From: Actinomadura sp. J1-007
GTDB taxonomy: Bacteria > Actinomycetota > Actinomycetes > Streptosporangiales > Streptosporangiaceae
Direction of reading: 5' to 3'
Length of the DNA: 64,000 nt
Assembly: GCF_009793335.1 (NCBI RefSeq)
Contig: NZ_WING01000001.1
Span: forward strand, 3,844,001-3,908,000
Translations under genes and position numbers: made by a program
The notes under the pieces: model-generated
Databases searched by the model: none
What the model was told of the DNA's origin: nothing
The model's input: the letters and a program-made list of their open reading frames with translations, nothing else
Shown here: piece by piece, positions 13,424-22,556 of the stretch
How the letters are laid out: every line of letters starts with the position of its first letter
Numbering within the stretch: the stretch's first letter is position 1

Positions 13424-14572
13424 GTGAGCGTGTGGAACGACCTGGTCGGCCAGGACTCCGTCGTCGCCGAGCTGAGCGCGGCGGCGGACGGGGCCGCGGG
13501 AACGGACCGGGTGGCGCACGCCTGGCTGTTCACCGGGCCGCCCGGCGCGGGCCGTTCGGCGGCGGCGCGGGCGTTCGCGGCGGCGCTCCAGTGCACCGAG
13601 GCGCCCCGGGGCTGCGGGCACTGCGCGTCCTGCCACCAGGTCCTCCAGGGCACGCACGCCGACGTGGAGGTCGTCCGCCCGGCGGGCCTGTCGTACGGGG
13701 TCGGGGCGACGCGGGAGCTGGTGCTGCGCGCGTCGTCCTCGCCGAGCGGCGGGCGCTGGCAGATCGTGCTGTTCGAGGACGCCGACCGCGCCACCGAGGC
13801 GGCCGCCAACGCGCTGCTGAAGGCGATCGAGGAGCCGCCGCCCCGGACGGTGTGGCTGCTGTGCACGCCCTCGCCCGACGACCTGCTGGTGACGATCCGG
13901 TCGCGCTGCCGCCTGGTGACGTTGCGCACGCCGCCGGTCGCCGCGGTCGCCGACCTGCTCGTCCAGCGCGACGGGATCGACCGCGACACCGCCGAGGTCG
14001 TCGCGCGCGCCGCGCAGGGGCACATCAGCCGCGCCCGGCGCCTCGCGGCCGACCCCGAGGCGCGGAGCCGGCGCGCCGAGGTGCTGGCCCTCCCGCGGCG
14101 GCTGACGTCGGTCGGCCCGGCGGTCGCCGCGGCGGAGGCCCTGGTCAAGGCCGCCGAGGCGGAGGCGAAGGCCGGCGCCGAGGAGCTGAACGAGTCGGAG
14201 ACGAGCGCGCTGCGGCAGGCGCTCGGCGAGAGCGCCAAGGGCCGGATGCCGCGCGGCACGGCCGGGGCGCTGAAGGACCTGGAGGACCGGCAGAAGTCCC
14301 GCGCGACGCGGGTCAAGCGCGACTCGCTCGACCGCGCGCTGCTCGACCTCGCCTCGTACTACCGGGACGTGCTGACGCTCCAGCTCGGCGCGGGCACCGA
14401 GCTGGTCAACACCGAGCTGGCGGCGGAGCTGCGCACCGCCGCGTCGCAGGGGTCCCCGGAACGGACCCTGCGCCGCCTCGACGCGATCATGGCCTGCCGG
14501 GAGAGCCTGGAGGCGAACGTCAACCCCCTCCTCGCCGTCGAGGCCCTGACCCTGGCCCTCCGCACCGGCTGA
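13424..14572 (+). CDS. holB: DNA polymerase III subunit delta'
   Basis: A 382-residue clamp-loader subunit of the AAA+ superfamily. It starts VWNDLVGQDSVVAEL. The P-loop is degenerate (TGPPGAGRSAAARAF), and the zinc module CxxxxxxCGHCASC is followed by the sensor/SRC region TIRSRC. FEDADRATEAAANALLKAIEEPP is the typical Walker B/box IV region of delta'. Length and order (tmk then holB) agree with the usual actinobacterial cluster. GTG at 13424 lies 37 bp after tmk. The C-terminal half (oligomerisation domain) is Ala-rich but unbroken. Confidence 0.95.
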   Translation: MSVWNDLVGQDSVVAELSAAADGAAGTDRVAHAWLFTGPPGAGRSAAARAFAAALQCTEAPRGCGHCASCHQVLQGTHADVEVVRPAGLSYGVGATRELVLRASSSPSGGRWQIVLFEDADRATEAAANALLKAIEEPPPRTVWLLCTPSPDDLLVTIRSRCRLVTLRTPPVAAVADLLVQRDGIDRDTAEVVARAAQGHISRARRLAADPEARSRRAEVLALPRRLTSVGPAVAAAEALVKAAEAEAKAGAEELNESETSALRQALGESAKGRMPRGTAGALKDLEDRQKSRATRVKRDSLDRALLDLASYYRDVLTLQLGAGTELVNTELAAELRTAASQGSPERTLRRLDAIMACRESLEANVNPLLAVEALTLALRTG

Positions 14573-14770
14573 CCCCGCGCGCGGGCGAACGGATTCCGGT
14601 GCGCCGGTTACGGGCGGCGGTGCTCCGGCGCGCGGGCGGTCCGGTTCGTCCGACTTACAAGAGTTGTCCCTTTTCGTTACATATCCGTACGCGTCTCTCA
14701 ACCGGCACACGCCTAACGTCGCCTGGCTAAGCCCAGCAGAACGGGCAACCCCCCAGCCAGGAGGTCTGCT

Positions 14771-16483
14771 TTGCGGCGCGCCTTGCTCTCCGCCGCCTGC
14801 GCCGTCGTCACCACGACGGCGCTCGCGTTGCCAGCGTCAGCGGCCCCGAACCCCGTCCACAAGCAGGGACCGGAGTCGGAGTACGTCGTCCTCTACAAGG
14901 AAGGGGCCTCCCTCGGGAAGGCGCACGCGGCCGTGAAGGCGGCCGGCGGACGGATCGTCCACGAGAACACCGACGTCGGCGTGGCGACCGTTCGCACCGA
15001 GAACGCGAAGTTCACGCAGGCCGCGATGGGGCAGCGGGTCATCGACGGCGTGGCGCACAACCGCGTGATCGGCAACGCGCCGAAGGCCGCCAAGGGCGCC
15101 GGGAAGGCCGTCGAACGGGTGAAGGGCGCCGGAGGCAGGAAGGCCGCGCCGCCCGGCAAGCCGGAGAAGGGCGCCGACCCCCTCGCCGACCTCCAGTGGG
15201 ACATGAAGCAGATGCACGCCACCGTGAAGGGCTCGTACAAGCACGAGCGCGGTGACAAGCGGGTGCTGGTCGGCGTGCTCGACACCGGCGTGGACGGGAA
15301 CCACCCCGACATCAAGCCGAACTTCAACCGCGGGCTCAGCCGCAACTTCACCACCGACGTGCCGAAGGACGCCGACGGCAACGAGGTCGACGGGCCCTGC
15401 GAGTTCACGTCGTGCGTCGACCCGAACGACTGGGACGACAACGACCACGGCACGCACGTCGCGTCCGAGATCGCCTCGCCGCTGAACGGGCTCGGCACGG
15501 CGGGCGTCGCGCCGAACGTGTCGCTGGTCAACCTGCGCGTCGGCCAGGACTCCGGGCAGTTCTACCTGGGCCCGACCGTGGACGGCCTGACGTACGCCGG
15601 CAAGCACGGCATCGACGTCGTCAACATGTCGTACTACATCGACCCCTGGCTGTGGAACTGCGGGAACAACCCGGCCGACTCCGCCAACGACCGCCTGGAG
15701 CAGCGGACGATCATCAAGGCGACGCAGCGCGCGCTGGACTTCGCGCACGAGCGCGGCGTCACGCTGATCTCCGCGGCCGGGAACGACCTGGTCGACTACA
15801 CCAAGACCAACATCGACGAGACCAGCCCCGACTTCCCGTCGGTTCCGGGCGAGAAGCCGTACAGGCGGACCGTCCCGGCGAGCTGCGTGTCGATGCCGTC
15901 GGAGGGCCGCAACGTCATCCCGGTCTCCGCGACGGGCATCAGCAAGCGCAAGTCGTACTACTCCAGCTTCGGCAACGGGTACGTCGCGGTGGCCGCGCCC
16001 GGCGGCGACAAGGCCGACAACGCCTCGGGCAAGCCCGACGACAAGCTCGGCATCTGGGCCGCGTACCCCGCCCGGCTCGCCAAGGAGCGCGGCGAGCTGA
16101 ACGCCGACGGCACGCCCAAGGTGCCGAACGTGATCCGCCAGTGCACCGGCAAGACCTGCGGCTACTACCAGTCGATCCAGGGCACCTCGATGGCGTCCCC
16201 GCACGCCGTGGGCGTCGCCGCCCTGATCGTCAGCAGGTACGGCACGAAGGACCGGCGCCGCGGCGGCCTCACGATGGACCCGGGCAAGGTCGAGCGCGTC
16301 CTCACCGGGACCGCGACCCCGCGGGCCTGCCCGTCCCCGCGGACCGTCGAATACGTCTGGTACAAGCTGACGGACGGCAAGTGGGTGAAGAACACCTCCA
16401 AGCAGACCTGTGAAGGGTCGTCCGACCACAACGGCTTCTACGGAGCCGGAATCGTGGACGCCCTGCACGCCGTCCAACACTGA
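14771..16483 (+). CDS. Secreted subtilisin-like serine protease (S8), TTG start
   Basis: A 570-residue secreted protease. A signal peptide (about residues 1-25, ending ASAAPN) is followed by an I9-like pro-region (YVVLYKEGASLGKAHAAVKAAGG). The catalytic domain has Asp171 (GVLDTGVDGNHPD), His226 (HGTHVA) and Ser473 (GTSMASPHAVG). Cysteines in CEFTSC and elsewhere could form disulfides. The start is TTG: AGGAGG ends about 7 bases upstream and the signal peptide begins exactly there, while no ATG or GTG fits. It is monocistronic, bounded by a 200-bp upstream gap and a strong hairpin downstream. It sits between holB and the PSP1 gene, which are adjacent in many other bacteria. Confidence 0.93.
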   Translation: MRRALLSAACAVVTTTALALPASAAPNPVHKQGPESEYVVLYKEGASLGKAHAAVKAAGGRIVHENTDVGVATVRTENAKFTQAAMGQRVIDGVAHNRVIGNAPKAAKGAGKAVERVKGAGGRKAAPPGKPEKGADPLADLQWDMKQMHATVKGSYKHERGDKRVLVGVLDTGVDGNHPDIKPNFNRGLSRNFTTDVPKDADGNEVDGPCEFTSCVDPNDWDDNDHGTHVASEIASPLNGLGTAGVAPNVSLVNLRVGQDSGQFYLGPTVDGLTYAGKHGIDVVNMSYYIDPWLWNCGNNPADSANDRLEQRTIIKATQRALDFAHERGVTLISAAGNDLVDYTKTNIDETSPDFPSVPGEKPYRRTVPASCVSMPSEGRNVIPVSATGISKRKSYYSSFGNGYVAVAAPGGDKADNASGKPDDKLGIWAAYPARLAKERGELNADGTPKVPNVIRQCTGKTCGYYQSIQGTSMASPHAVGVAALIVSRYGTKDRRRGGLTMDPGKVERVLTGTATPRACPSPRTVEYVWYKLTDGKWVKNTSKQTCEGSSDHNGFYGAGIVDALHAVQH

Positions 16484-16495
16484 CCCGTTCTCCCC

Positions 16496-16529
16496 GCGCG
16501 GTCCCCGGCACCTCCGCCGGGGACCGCGC
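16496..16529. terminator. Hairpin terminator after the protease gene
   Basis: GCGCGGTCCCCGGC and GCCGGGGACCGCGC form a perfect 14-bp stem with a 6-base loop, 12 bp after the protease stop codon. Confidence 0.8.
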
Positions 16530-16663
16530 TGCTATGCGGTGTCGTCCGGGGAAGAGGCGGAGCCGGGGGGCGGAGGTGCCTCTCGGGGCGTCGAGGGGGA
16601 CGGAGTATGTTGGTTGACCTGGACTTCCCCGTGATCCCGTCTTCCCTGGTGGTAAGCGTTCCG

Positions 16664-17155
16664 ATGAGCCCGAAGAGGTCGTACAGAGTCACGTTCGTGT
16701 GCACGGGCAACATCTGCCGTTCGCCGATGGCCGAGTGGGTCTTCCGCCACCGCGTCGAGGAGGAGGGCCTGGACGTCGAGGTGGACAGCTCCGGCACCGG
16801 CGGCTGGCACGCCGGCGACGAGGCCGACGCGCGGACCGTCGCGGCGCTGCGGCGGGCCGGGTACCGGTCGGCGCACATCGCGCGTCGGTTCGAGCCGGAA
16901 TGGTTCGCCGAGTACGACCTGATCATCGCGCTGGACGAGGGGCACCTGCGGGCGCTGCGGGCGATGGCGCCGGACGCCGGGGCCCGCGAGAAGGTGCGGC
17001 TGCTCCGCGAGTTCGACCCCGAGGCGGGGAGCGACCTGGACGTCCCCGACCCGTACTACGGCGGGCGCGCCGACTTCGACCACGCGCTGGAACTGGTCGA
17101 GGCCGCGATGCCGGGGCTGCTGGACGAGGTCCGCGCGGCGCTCAAGGACCGCTGA
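16664..17155 (+). CDS. Low molecular weight protein-tyrosine phosphatase
   Basis: A 163-residue LMW-PTP that removes phosphate from phosphotyrosine in the cytoplasm. The CX5R active site is Cys13-TGNIC-Arg19 close to the N-terminus, and the general acid lies in VPDPYYGG. Family proteins are about 150-165 residues, which favours ATG 16664; an in-frame ATG at 16607, with GAGGGGG upstream, would add 19 residues. The next gene starts 3 bp after the stop, so the two are probably cotranscribed. Confidence 0.92.
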   Translation: MSPKRSYRVTFVCTGNICRSPMAEWVFRHRVEEEGLDVEVDSSGTGGWHAGDEADARTVAALRRAGYRSAHIARRFEPEWFAEYDLIIALDEGHLRALRAMAPDAGAREKVRLLREFDPEAGSDLDVPDPYYGGRADFDHALELVEAAMPGLLDEVRAALKDR

Positions 17156-17158
17156 GCC

Positions 17159-18205
17159 GTGCGGGAGCGCGTCGCCGCGCTGCTCGGGACGCCGGTCGAA
17201 CGGATCGCCGGCCTCGGATCGAGCCACGCGTGGACCCTGCACCGCGCGACCCTGTCCGACGGACGCGAGGTGTTCATCAAGGCCCTCACCGACCGCCCGC
17301 TTGACGCGGGCGCCGCGGGTGGCGCGGGTGGCGCGGAAGGCGCGGGTGGTGCGAGTGGTGCGGAAGGCGCGGGCGGCTCGGGTGGTGCGGGCGTTGCGGG
17401 TGGCTCGGGTGGTGCGGCTCGTTCAGGCGGCTTGGGTGCTGCTGCGGATCGTTCGGGTGGTGCGGATCGTTCAGGTGGGGCGGGGGTGTTCGCGGCTGAG
17501 GCGGCGGGGTTGCGTTGGTTGGGGGAGGCGGGGGACGGGACGCCCGTTCCCGAGGTGCTGGCGAGCGACGATCGCGTGCTCGTCCTGCCATGGCTGGAGC
17601 AGGGGGCGGCGGGGCCTGAGGCGGCTGAACGGTTCGGGCGCGAGCTCGACGCGATGCACGCCGCGTCGCCGGGCGCGTTCGGGGCGCCGTGGGACGGGTT
17701 CATCGCCGACCTTCCGCTCGACAACACCCTGGACGGCGGCGACTGGTCCGCCTGGTACGCCGAACGGCGGCTCGAACCGTTCCTGAGGCGCGCGTCCCGT
17801 TCGCTGTCGCGGGACGACGTGGCGCTCGTCGAACGCGTCATGGGGCGGATCGGCGGGCTGGCGGGGCCGGCGGAGCCGTCCGCCCGGATCCACGGCGACC
17901 TGTGGTCCGGCAACGTCCTGTGGACGGACGGGCGCGCGATGCTGATCGACCCGGCGGCGCACGGCGGGCACCGGGAGACGGACCTCGCGATGCTGGCGCT
18001 GTTCGGCACGCCGATGCTGAACCGGATCCTAGCCGCGTACGCCGGGGCGGCCCGGGAGCGGGGCGCGCCGCTCGCGGACGGGTGGCGCGAGCGCGTCCCG
18101 TTGCACCAGCTCCATCCGCTGCTGGTGCACGTCGCGCTGTTCGGCGGCTCGTACCGTTCGGCGCTGGTCGAGGCGGCGTCCGCGGCGCTCGGCGCCGGGG
18201 GCTGA
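17159..18205 (+). CDS. Fructosamine kinase family protein with a Gly/Ala repeat insertion
   Basis: A 348-residue fructosamine/ketosamine-3-kinase family enzyme, which phosphorylates sugar adducts on proteins so that they can be removed. Kinase signatures are the Lys strand EVFIKALT, the catalytic loop RIHGDLWSGNVLW and the metal site LIDPAAHGGHRETDLAM. Between the Lys strand and the helix FAAEAAGLRWL, where homologues have a short turn, lies a roughly 55-residue run of Gly, Ala, Ser, Glu and Arg (about residues 49-105), encoded by GGTGGTGCG-type repeats. The frame is kept, so the kinase may still fold with a flexible loop. It is coupled to the phosphatase gene 3 bp upstream; both fit protein repair or signalling. 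Confidence 0.9.
   Translation: MRERVAALLGTPVERIAGLGSSHAWTLHRATLSDGREVFIKALTDRPLDAGAAGGAGGAEGAGGASGAEGAGGSGGAGVAGGSGGAARSGGLGAAADRSGGADRSGGAGVFAAEAAGLRWLGEAGDGTPVPEVLASDDRVLVLPWLEQGAAGPEAAERFGRELDAMHAASPGAFGAPWDGFIADLPLDNTLDGGDWSAWYAERRLEPFLRRASRSLSRDDVALVERVMGRIGGLAGPAEPSARIHGDLWSGNVLWTDGRAMLIDPAAHGGHRETDLAMLALFGTPMLNRILAAYAGAARERGAPLADGWRERVPLHQLHPLLVHVALFGGSYRSALVEAASAALGAGG
17309..17490 (+). repeat. GGTGGTGCG-type repeat inside the fructosamine kinase
   Basis: Imperfect tandem units of about 9-15 bp (GCGGGTGGTGCG, GCGGGCGGCTCGGGT and later TCGGGTGGTGCGGAT) encode a Gly/Ala/Ser-rich loop. The array is in frame and internally heterogeneous. Confidence 0.8.
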
Positions 18206-18329
18206 GCCCCGCTTTCGCTTCGACTTGGTAACTCCGCAATCATGGCTGTTTGTCTTCTGGAAGATGAGATAGAAACGACGGGTCGATGACGGCTCGGCGC
18301 CACGGAAGGGCGGGTGCGGGGACATCCCG

Positions 18330-19355
18330 ATGGACGGCAGGCACAAGGAACGGGCCCCACGAGGGCGCCTCGGGGCGGCGTGGAAGGGCCTAGTCCCGGT
18401 CGGCGTCGCCACCGCGGCGGCGCTGGTGATCGGCGGCGGCATGGACGTCGTGCACCGGCACCGGATCGCGGAGGAGACCGAGCACGCCGCCAAGCCCGCC
18501 GCGAAGAAGCAGCGGACCGAGCCGCGCTTCGTCGTCGGCGTCCGCACGCCGGGCACCGCCGTCGTCGTCCGCGACGTCCGTACGGGCGAGGACGTCAGAC
18601 TCCCCGTCGCCGCGTCGAACGGCCGCCGGTTCCAGCGGATCGCGTCGGCGGGCGAACGCTCCTACATCGTCGCCTCGTCCGCCGCACGGAAGGTCACGTT
18701 CCAACGGCTGAAGCTGGAGAAGGACGGCCGTCCCAAGGAACTGTCCGAACTCCCCAAGGCGACCGTCGCGGGCGCCTCCACCGCCTGGTCCGACCTCGCC
18801 GTGACCCCCGACGGGAAGACCCTCGCGTACGTGACGTACCGCGGCGCGCGGGCGCGCGTGGACGTCGTGTCGCTGTCGGGTGGCGCCCGCAAGACGTGGA
18901 CGACCCGTGCCGCCGGGCGCGTGGGCAGCCTGTCGTGGGCGGGCGGGCGCCTCTCGTTCGTCTGGACCCCGTACCGCAGGGTGAACGGCCGCGCCACGGC
19001 CCTCGGCCACCAGGTGCGCGTCATCGACACCGCCGCCGTTCCGTCCGGCGACCTCAAGGCCAGCAAGCCCGTCCTCAAGCTGCCGAGGGGCAGCGGCGTC
19101 GCCGTCATCAGCAAGGACGGCCGGACCGTCGTCACGGGCGTTCCCCAGCGGACGCAGATCGCGTTCCAGGCGTACTCCACCGAGACCGGCCGCCCCACCA
19201 AGGTGCTGTGGCGCCAGAACGCCGCGGGAAGCCTCGCCCGCCTCGTTCCCGACCGAACGGGCGGCCACCTGCTCGCCTCCGTCAGCGACGGCCACCTCTA
19301 CGCCCAGGGCACCCGCGCCCTCCCCGGCAAAGACCTAGCCGACGCCGCCTGGTAA
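18330..19355 (+). CDS. Membrane-anchored beta-propeller-like protein
   Basis: A 341-residue protein with a basic N-terminus and a single hydrophobic segment (about residues 20-36, GLVPVGVATAAALVIGG). The extracytoplasmic part contains repeated strands such as DLAVTPDGKTLAYVTY, VAVISKDGRTVVTG and LARLVPDRTGGHLLASV, reminiscent of WD40/TolB-like propeller blades. I cannot name a family and no enzyme motif is visible. ATG 18330 fits: the membrane segment starts about 20 residues later. It stands 125 bp after the kinase gene. Confidence 0.72.
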   Translation: MDGRHKERAPRGRLGAAWKGLVPVGVATAAALVIGGGMDVVHRHRIAEETEHAAKPAAKKQRTEPRFVVGVRTPGTAVVVRDVRTGEDVRLPVAASNGRRFQRIASAGERSYIVASSAARKVTFQRLKLEKDGRPKELSELPKATVAGASTAWSDLAVTPDGKTLAYVTYRGARARVDVVSLSGGARKTWTTRAAGRVGSLSWAGGRLSFVWTPYRRVNGRATALGHQVRVIDTAAVPSGDLKASKPVLKLPRGSGVAVISKDGRTVVTGVPQRTQIAFQAYSTETGRPTKVLWRQNAAGSLARLVPDRTGGHLLASVSDGHLYAQGTRALPGKDLADAAW

Positions 19356-19592
19356 CCCCCCACCGCCCGCCCACGCCCCCGACGTTCGCGGGCCCAGAAC
19401 GCAAGCCCTGCGGGGACGAGCGCTGCGGGGGGGGCGCAGGCGCTGCGCGGAGTGTGGACGCTGCGCGGATGGGGCGCTGCGGGGAGTGCGGACCGTGCGG
19501 GAGTGCGGGCGCTGTGGGGAAACTGGGCGCTGCGGGGTGGCGGTCGGGGACGTAGGGTTGGGCTGACGAAACCGGGCGAACGGAGCGAAACC

Positions 19593-20420
19593 GTGGGCAT
19601 GGTGATGGCAGTCAGCTTCACCCGGTACGGCCGGCTCTACTACCTCGACCCCGGGGAGCACAGCCCGAAGGTGGGCGACCGGGTGCTCGTTCCGACCGAC
19701 TCGGGTCCCGAGGTGGCCGAATGCGTCTGGGCGCCGCAGTGGGTGTCGGAGGACATCGACGGCCTGCCGGTCTGCGAGGGCCCCGCGACCGAGGAGCACC
19801 TCGGCCGCGACGAGGCCAACCGGCGGCGGCGCGCCGAGGGCAAGAGCATCGCCAAGCGGCTGATCCGCAAGCACGAACTGCCGATGAAGGTGATCGGCGT
19901 CGACTACCTCGACCGCGAGAACGTCTTCAAGATCTACTTTTCCGCCCCGCACCGGGTGGACTTCCGCGCGCTGGTCCGTGACCTCGCCCGCGGCATCAAG
20001 GCCCGCGTCGAACTGCGCCAGGTCGGCCCGCGCGACGAGGCCCGCCTTCAGGGCGGCATCGGGCCGTGCGGACGCGATCTGTGCTGCGCCACGTTCCTCA
20101 AGGACTTCGAGCCCGTCTCCGTCCGCATGGCGAAGGAACAGGACCTGCCCGTCAACCCGTTGCGCATCGCCGGCGCGTGCGGCCGCCTGATGTGCTGCCT
20201 GAAGTACGAGCACCCGCTCTACATGGAGTTCAAGGAACGCGCGCCGCGCCTCGGGTCCACTGTCAGCACGCCCGAGGGGGAGGGGCAAGTCATCGGCTAC
20301 AACGTCCCCGGCGACCGCGTCACGGTCAAGGTCGGCTCGCGCCGCTGCTCCTGCCCGTCCGCATCCGTCTGCTCGCCCCGCAAGCAGCACGACCAGATGT
20401 ACGGCGAGGAGCCCTCCTGA
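19593..20420 (+). CDS. ricT: PSP1 domain protein (RicT/YaaT homologue)
   Basis: A 275-residue cytosolic PSP1-domain protein. The two cysteine motifs GPCGRDLCC and GACGRLMCC are hallmarks; in Bacillus the RicT homologue takes part in an Fe-S complex that influences RNA processing and development. The core VIGVDYLDRENVFKIYFSAPHRVDFRALVRDLAR is highly typical. GTG 19593 has GGAG about 7 bases upstream; ATG 19599 and 19605 are in-frame alternatives. The gene normally adjoins holB. Here five genes lie between, including the subtilase and kinase, so the ancestral pair has been separated. Confidence 0.92.
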   Translation: MGMVMAVSFTRYGRLYYLDPGEHSPKVGDRVLVPTDSGPEVAECVWAPQWVSEDIDGLPVCEGPATEEHLGRDEANRRRRAEGKSIAKRLIRKHELPMKVIGVDYLDRENVFKIYFSAPHRVDFRALVRDLARGIKARVELRQVGPRDEARLQGGIGPCGRDLCCATFLKDFEPVSVRMAKEQDLPVNPLRIAGACGRLMCCLKYEHPLYMEFKERAPRLGSTVSTPEGEGQVIGYNVPGDRVTVKVGSRRCSCPSASVCSPRKQHDQMYGEEPS

Positions 20421-20594
20421 ACGGCGCGCTCCGCACGTTCACTCTGTTGCGCAGTGGTTAGAGCGCGGTCCGAGTGTCCTGAGCGTCTGCGGCTGGGCAA
20501 GGCGGGGGTGTACTGGGCGTCTGTGGCTGGTGGGGGCGCGGGGTCGAAGGGGCTTGGGGTGGCGGCGTGAGCTGGGGTGCTGTAGGGATGACCC

Positions 20595-21086
20595 ATGTCG
20601 TTGATCCCTTCACATGACCCGGTGGTCGTCCGCGCCGCCGACGCCGAGACGATCGGGGCGCTGCCCGTCATGGGGACGCTGCTGGCCGACAGCAGCGCCA
20701 CCGGGGGAGCGCTGAGCGCCCAGCGGATCACGCTCGCGGACGGCGCGGACGGCGCGACGCCGCATCACCACGAGACCGCGAGCGAACTGTTCTTCGTACT
20801 CGACGGAACGCTCCAGGTCCTGTCCGGCGAGGAAGTGATCACCGCCGGGAAGGGCGACCTGCTGGTCGTTCCGCCGCTGACCGCGCACGCGTTCGGCGCC
20901 GCTCCCGGCCACGACGCCGACCTGCTCATCGTGATCACGCCCGGCGTCGAGCGCTTCGACTACTTCCGCCTGCTCGGACGGCTCGCGGCGGGCGAGGACG
21001 TGTTCGCCGAACTGCTCGAATCGCAGGAACGCTTCGACAACCACTTCCTCGACAGCCCCCTCTGGACTCAGACCCGAGCCCGCTGA
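20595..21086 (+). CDS. Cupin-domain protein
   Basis: A 163-residue single-domain cupin. HHHETASELFFVLDGTLQVLSGEE is the first cupin motif with its His/Glu metal ligands, and LLVVPPLTAHAFGA the second. The C-terminal region (RFDYFRLLGRLAAGEDVFAELLESQERFDNHF) is seen in many cupins of unknown substrate. Metal binding is likely; the reaction is unknown. ATG 20595 is the only good start. It is transcribed alone. Confidence 0.88.
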   Translation: MSLIPSHDPVVVRAADAETIGALPVMGTLLADSSATGGALSAQRITLADGADGATPHHHETASELFFVLDGTLQVLSGEEVITAGKGDLLVVPPLTAHAFGAAPGHDADLLIVITPGVERFDYFRLLGRLAAGEDVFAELLESQERFDNHFLDSPLWTQTRAR

Positions 21087-21087
21087 A

Positions 21088-21103
21088 CCCGCCCTTCGGC
21101 GGG
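21088..21103. terminator. Short hairpin after the cupin gene
   Basis: CCCGCC-cttc-GGCGGG, a 6-bp GC stem with a CTTC tetraloop, begins 2 bp after the cupin stop codon. Confidence 0.45.
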
Positions 21104-21424
21104 CCCCACTGCACGCCGGCCACTGCCGAGCACCGAGCACCGAGCGGCGAGCACCGAGCAGCGGACGCCGGGCACCGCTAGGCACCGCCAGGCGTGGGCT
21201 GCCGCCGGGCACCGCCGGGCGTCTTGCCGCTGGGCGTCGGCTGCGCGGCGTGCGCCGCCGGACATTGCCGGGCATCGGCTGGCGTCGTGTGCCGAAGCGG
21301 ACCGTCCACAGCCGCAGTCGTGTGCGGTGGTGCGCTGTCCAGAGGCGTGCGCCGTCCGCAGTCCTCCGCCCGTCGCTCGTTGTCGTTCGATCCTGTTCAG
21401 CGGACGGTCGTTCGGTGGGTGGGG
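21104..21424. repeat. Intergenic short-repeat tract
   Basis: From about 21,120 to 21,280 the DNA consists of imperfect repeats of CGAGCACCGAG and CGCCGGGCACCG. No credible gene is present: frames open through it have no homologue-like content. It separates the convergent cupin and desaturase genes. Confidence 0.6.
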
Positions 21425-22543
21425 TCAGGCGGCGACGGGGTGTTCGGCGGGGGCCTTCGGGGAGGGGGACGGGACGACGCCGCGCGGGCCCGGGAGGGCA
21501 TAGCGGAAGATCTTCTTCCACGTGCTGCCGACCTGCTTGGCGAGCGAACCCGTGTGGTACGGCAGGTCGTACTTCTCGCACAGCGCGCGCACGCGCGGGG
21601 CGATCTCGGCGTAGCGGTTGCTCGGCAGGTCGGGGAACAGGTGGTGCTCGATCTGGTGGCTGAGGTTGCCGGTCATCAGGTGCAGGAACGGGCCGCCGCT
21701 GATGTTGGCCGAGCCGAGGAGTTGGCGGACGTACCACTCGCCCTTGGTCTCGTCCTCCAGGCGGCCCTCCTCGAACACCTCGATGTCGCCGGGGAAGTGC
21801 CCGCAGAAGATGACCATGTGCGCCCACACGTTGCGGGTGACGTTCGCGGTGAAGTTGGCGCCGAGCGTCGCCAGGAACTGCGGGCCCGACAGCAGCGGGA
21901 ACGCCAGGTAGTCCTTGCCCCACTGGCGGCGGATCTTGCGGCCGATGGCGCGCAGCTTCGCCGCGGTCTCCTCCGGGTCGTTCGTGCCCTCCAGGATCTT
22001 GTTGAGCTCCAGGTCGTGCAGCGCGACGCCGTACTCGAAGAACATCGCGAGCAGCGTGTTGTAGACCGGCTGCGGGATGTTGGCCCAGTGCCACTCCTGC
22101 TCGGGCGTGACGCGCAGGATGCCGTAGCCGACGTCGTTGTCCTTGCCGAGGATGTTGGTGAAGGTGTGGTGGACGAAGTTGTGGGAGTGCTTCCACTGCT
22201 CGGCGGGCGAGACGTTGTCCCACTCCCAGGTCGTCGAGTGGATCTTGGAGTCGCGCATCCAGTCCCACTGGCCGTGCATGACGTTGTGCCCGATCTCCAT
22301 GTTCTCCAGGATCTTGGCGAACGCCAGCGTCGCGGTCCCGGCGATCCAGGCGGGCGGCAGCGAGGAGGCCAGCAGCATCGCGCGGCCGGCGATCTCCAGG
22401 CCGCGCTGGAGGCGGATGATCCGGTGGATGTACGCGGCGTCCCGTTCGCCGAGGTCGCCGGCCACCTCGTCCCGGATGGCGTCCAGCTCGCGGGCGATGG
22501 CCTCGTAGTCGGCGCGGGTGAGATGCGCGGTGGTGGCGGTCAT
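21425..22543 (-). CDS. Membrane fatty acid desaturase (DesA3-like)
   Basis: A 372-residue membrane di-iron acyl desaturase. The three histidine boxes are present: HNVMH (from His86), HSHNFVHH and HQIEHH. Hydrophobic helices lie between them, and the protein ends soon after the third box. The family inserts a cis double bond into membrane-bound acyl-CoA or phospholipid chains using electrons from a reductase. The mycobacterial DesA3 works with the oxidoreductase Rv3230c, and here a reductase of that type lies 13 bp upstream in the same direction, so the two form an operon. ATG 22543 has GAGAGG just upstream. Confidence 0.94.
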   Translation of the reverse strand: MTATTAHLTRADYEAIARELDAIRDEVAGDLGERDAAYIHRIIRLQRGLEIAGRAMLLASSLPPAWIAGTATLAFAKILENMEIGHNVMHGQWDWMRDSKIHSTTWEWDNVSPAEQWKHSHNFVHHTFTNILGKDNDVGYGILRVTPEQEWHWANIPQPVYNTLLAMFFEYGVALHDLELNKILEGTNDPEETAAKLRAIGRKIRRQWGKDYLAFPLLSGPQFLATLGANFTANVTRNVWAHMVIFCGHFPGDIEVFEEGRLEDETKGEWYVRQLLGSANISGGPFLHLMTGNLSHQIEHHLFPDLPSNRYAEIAPRVRALCEKYDLPYHTGSLAKQVGSTWKKIFRYALPGPRGVVPSPSPKAPAEHPVAA

Positions 22544-22556
22544 GACCTCTCGTTCC

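Noticed and set aside
20445..20466. A tRNA D-arm-like sequence (GCGCAGTGGTTAGAGCGC) after the PSP1 gene
   Set aside because: No matching acceptor stem, anticodon stem or T arm follows; it is at most a vestige or chance similarity.
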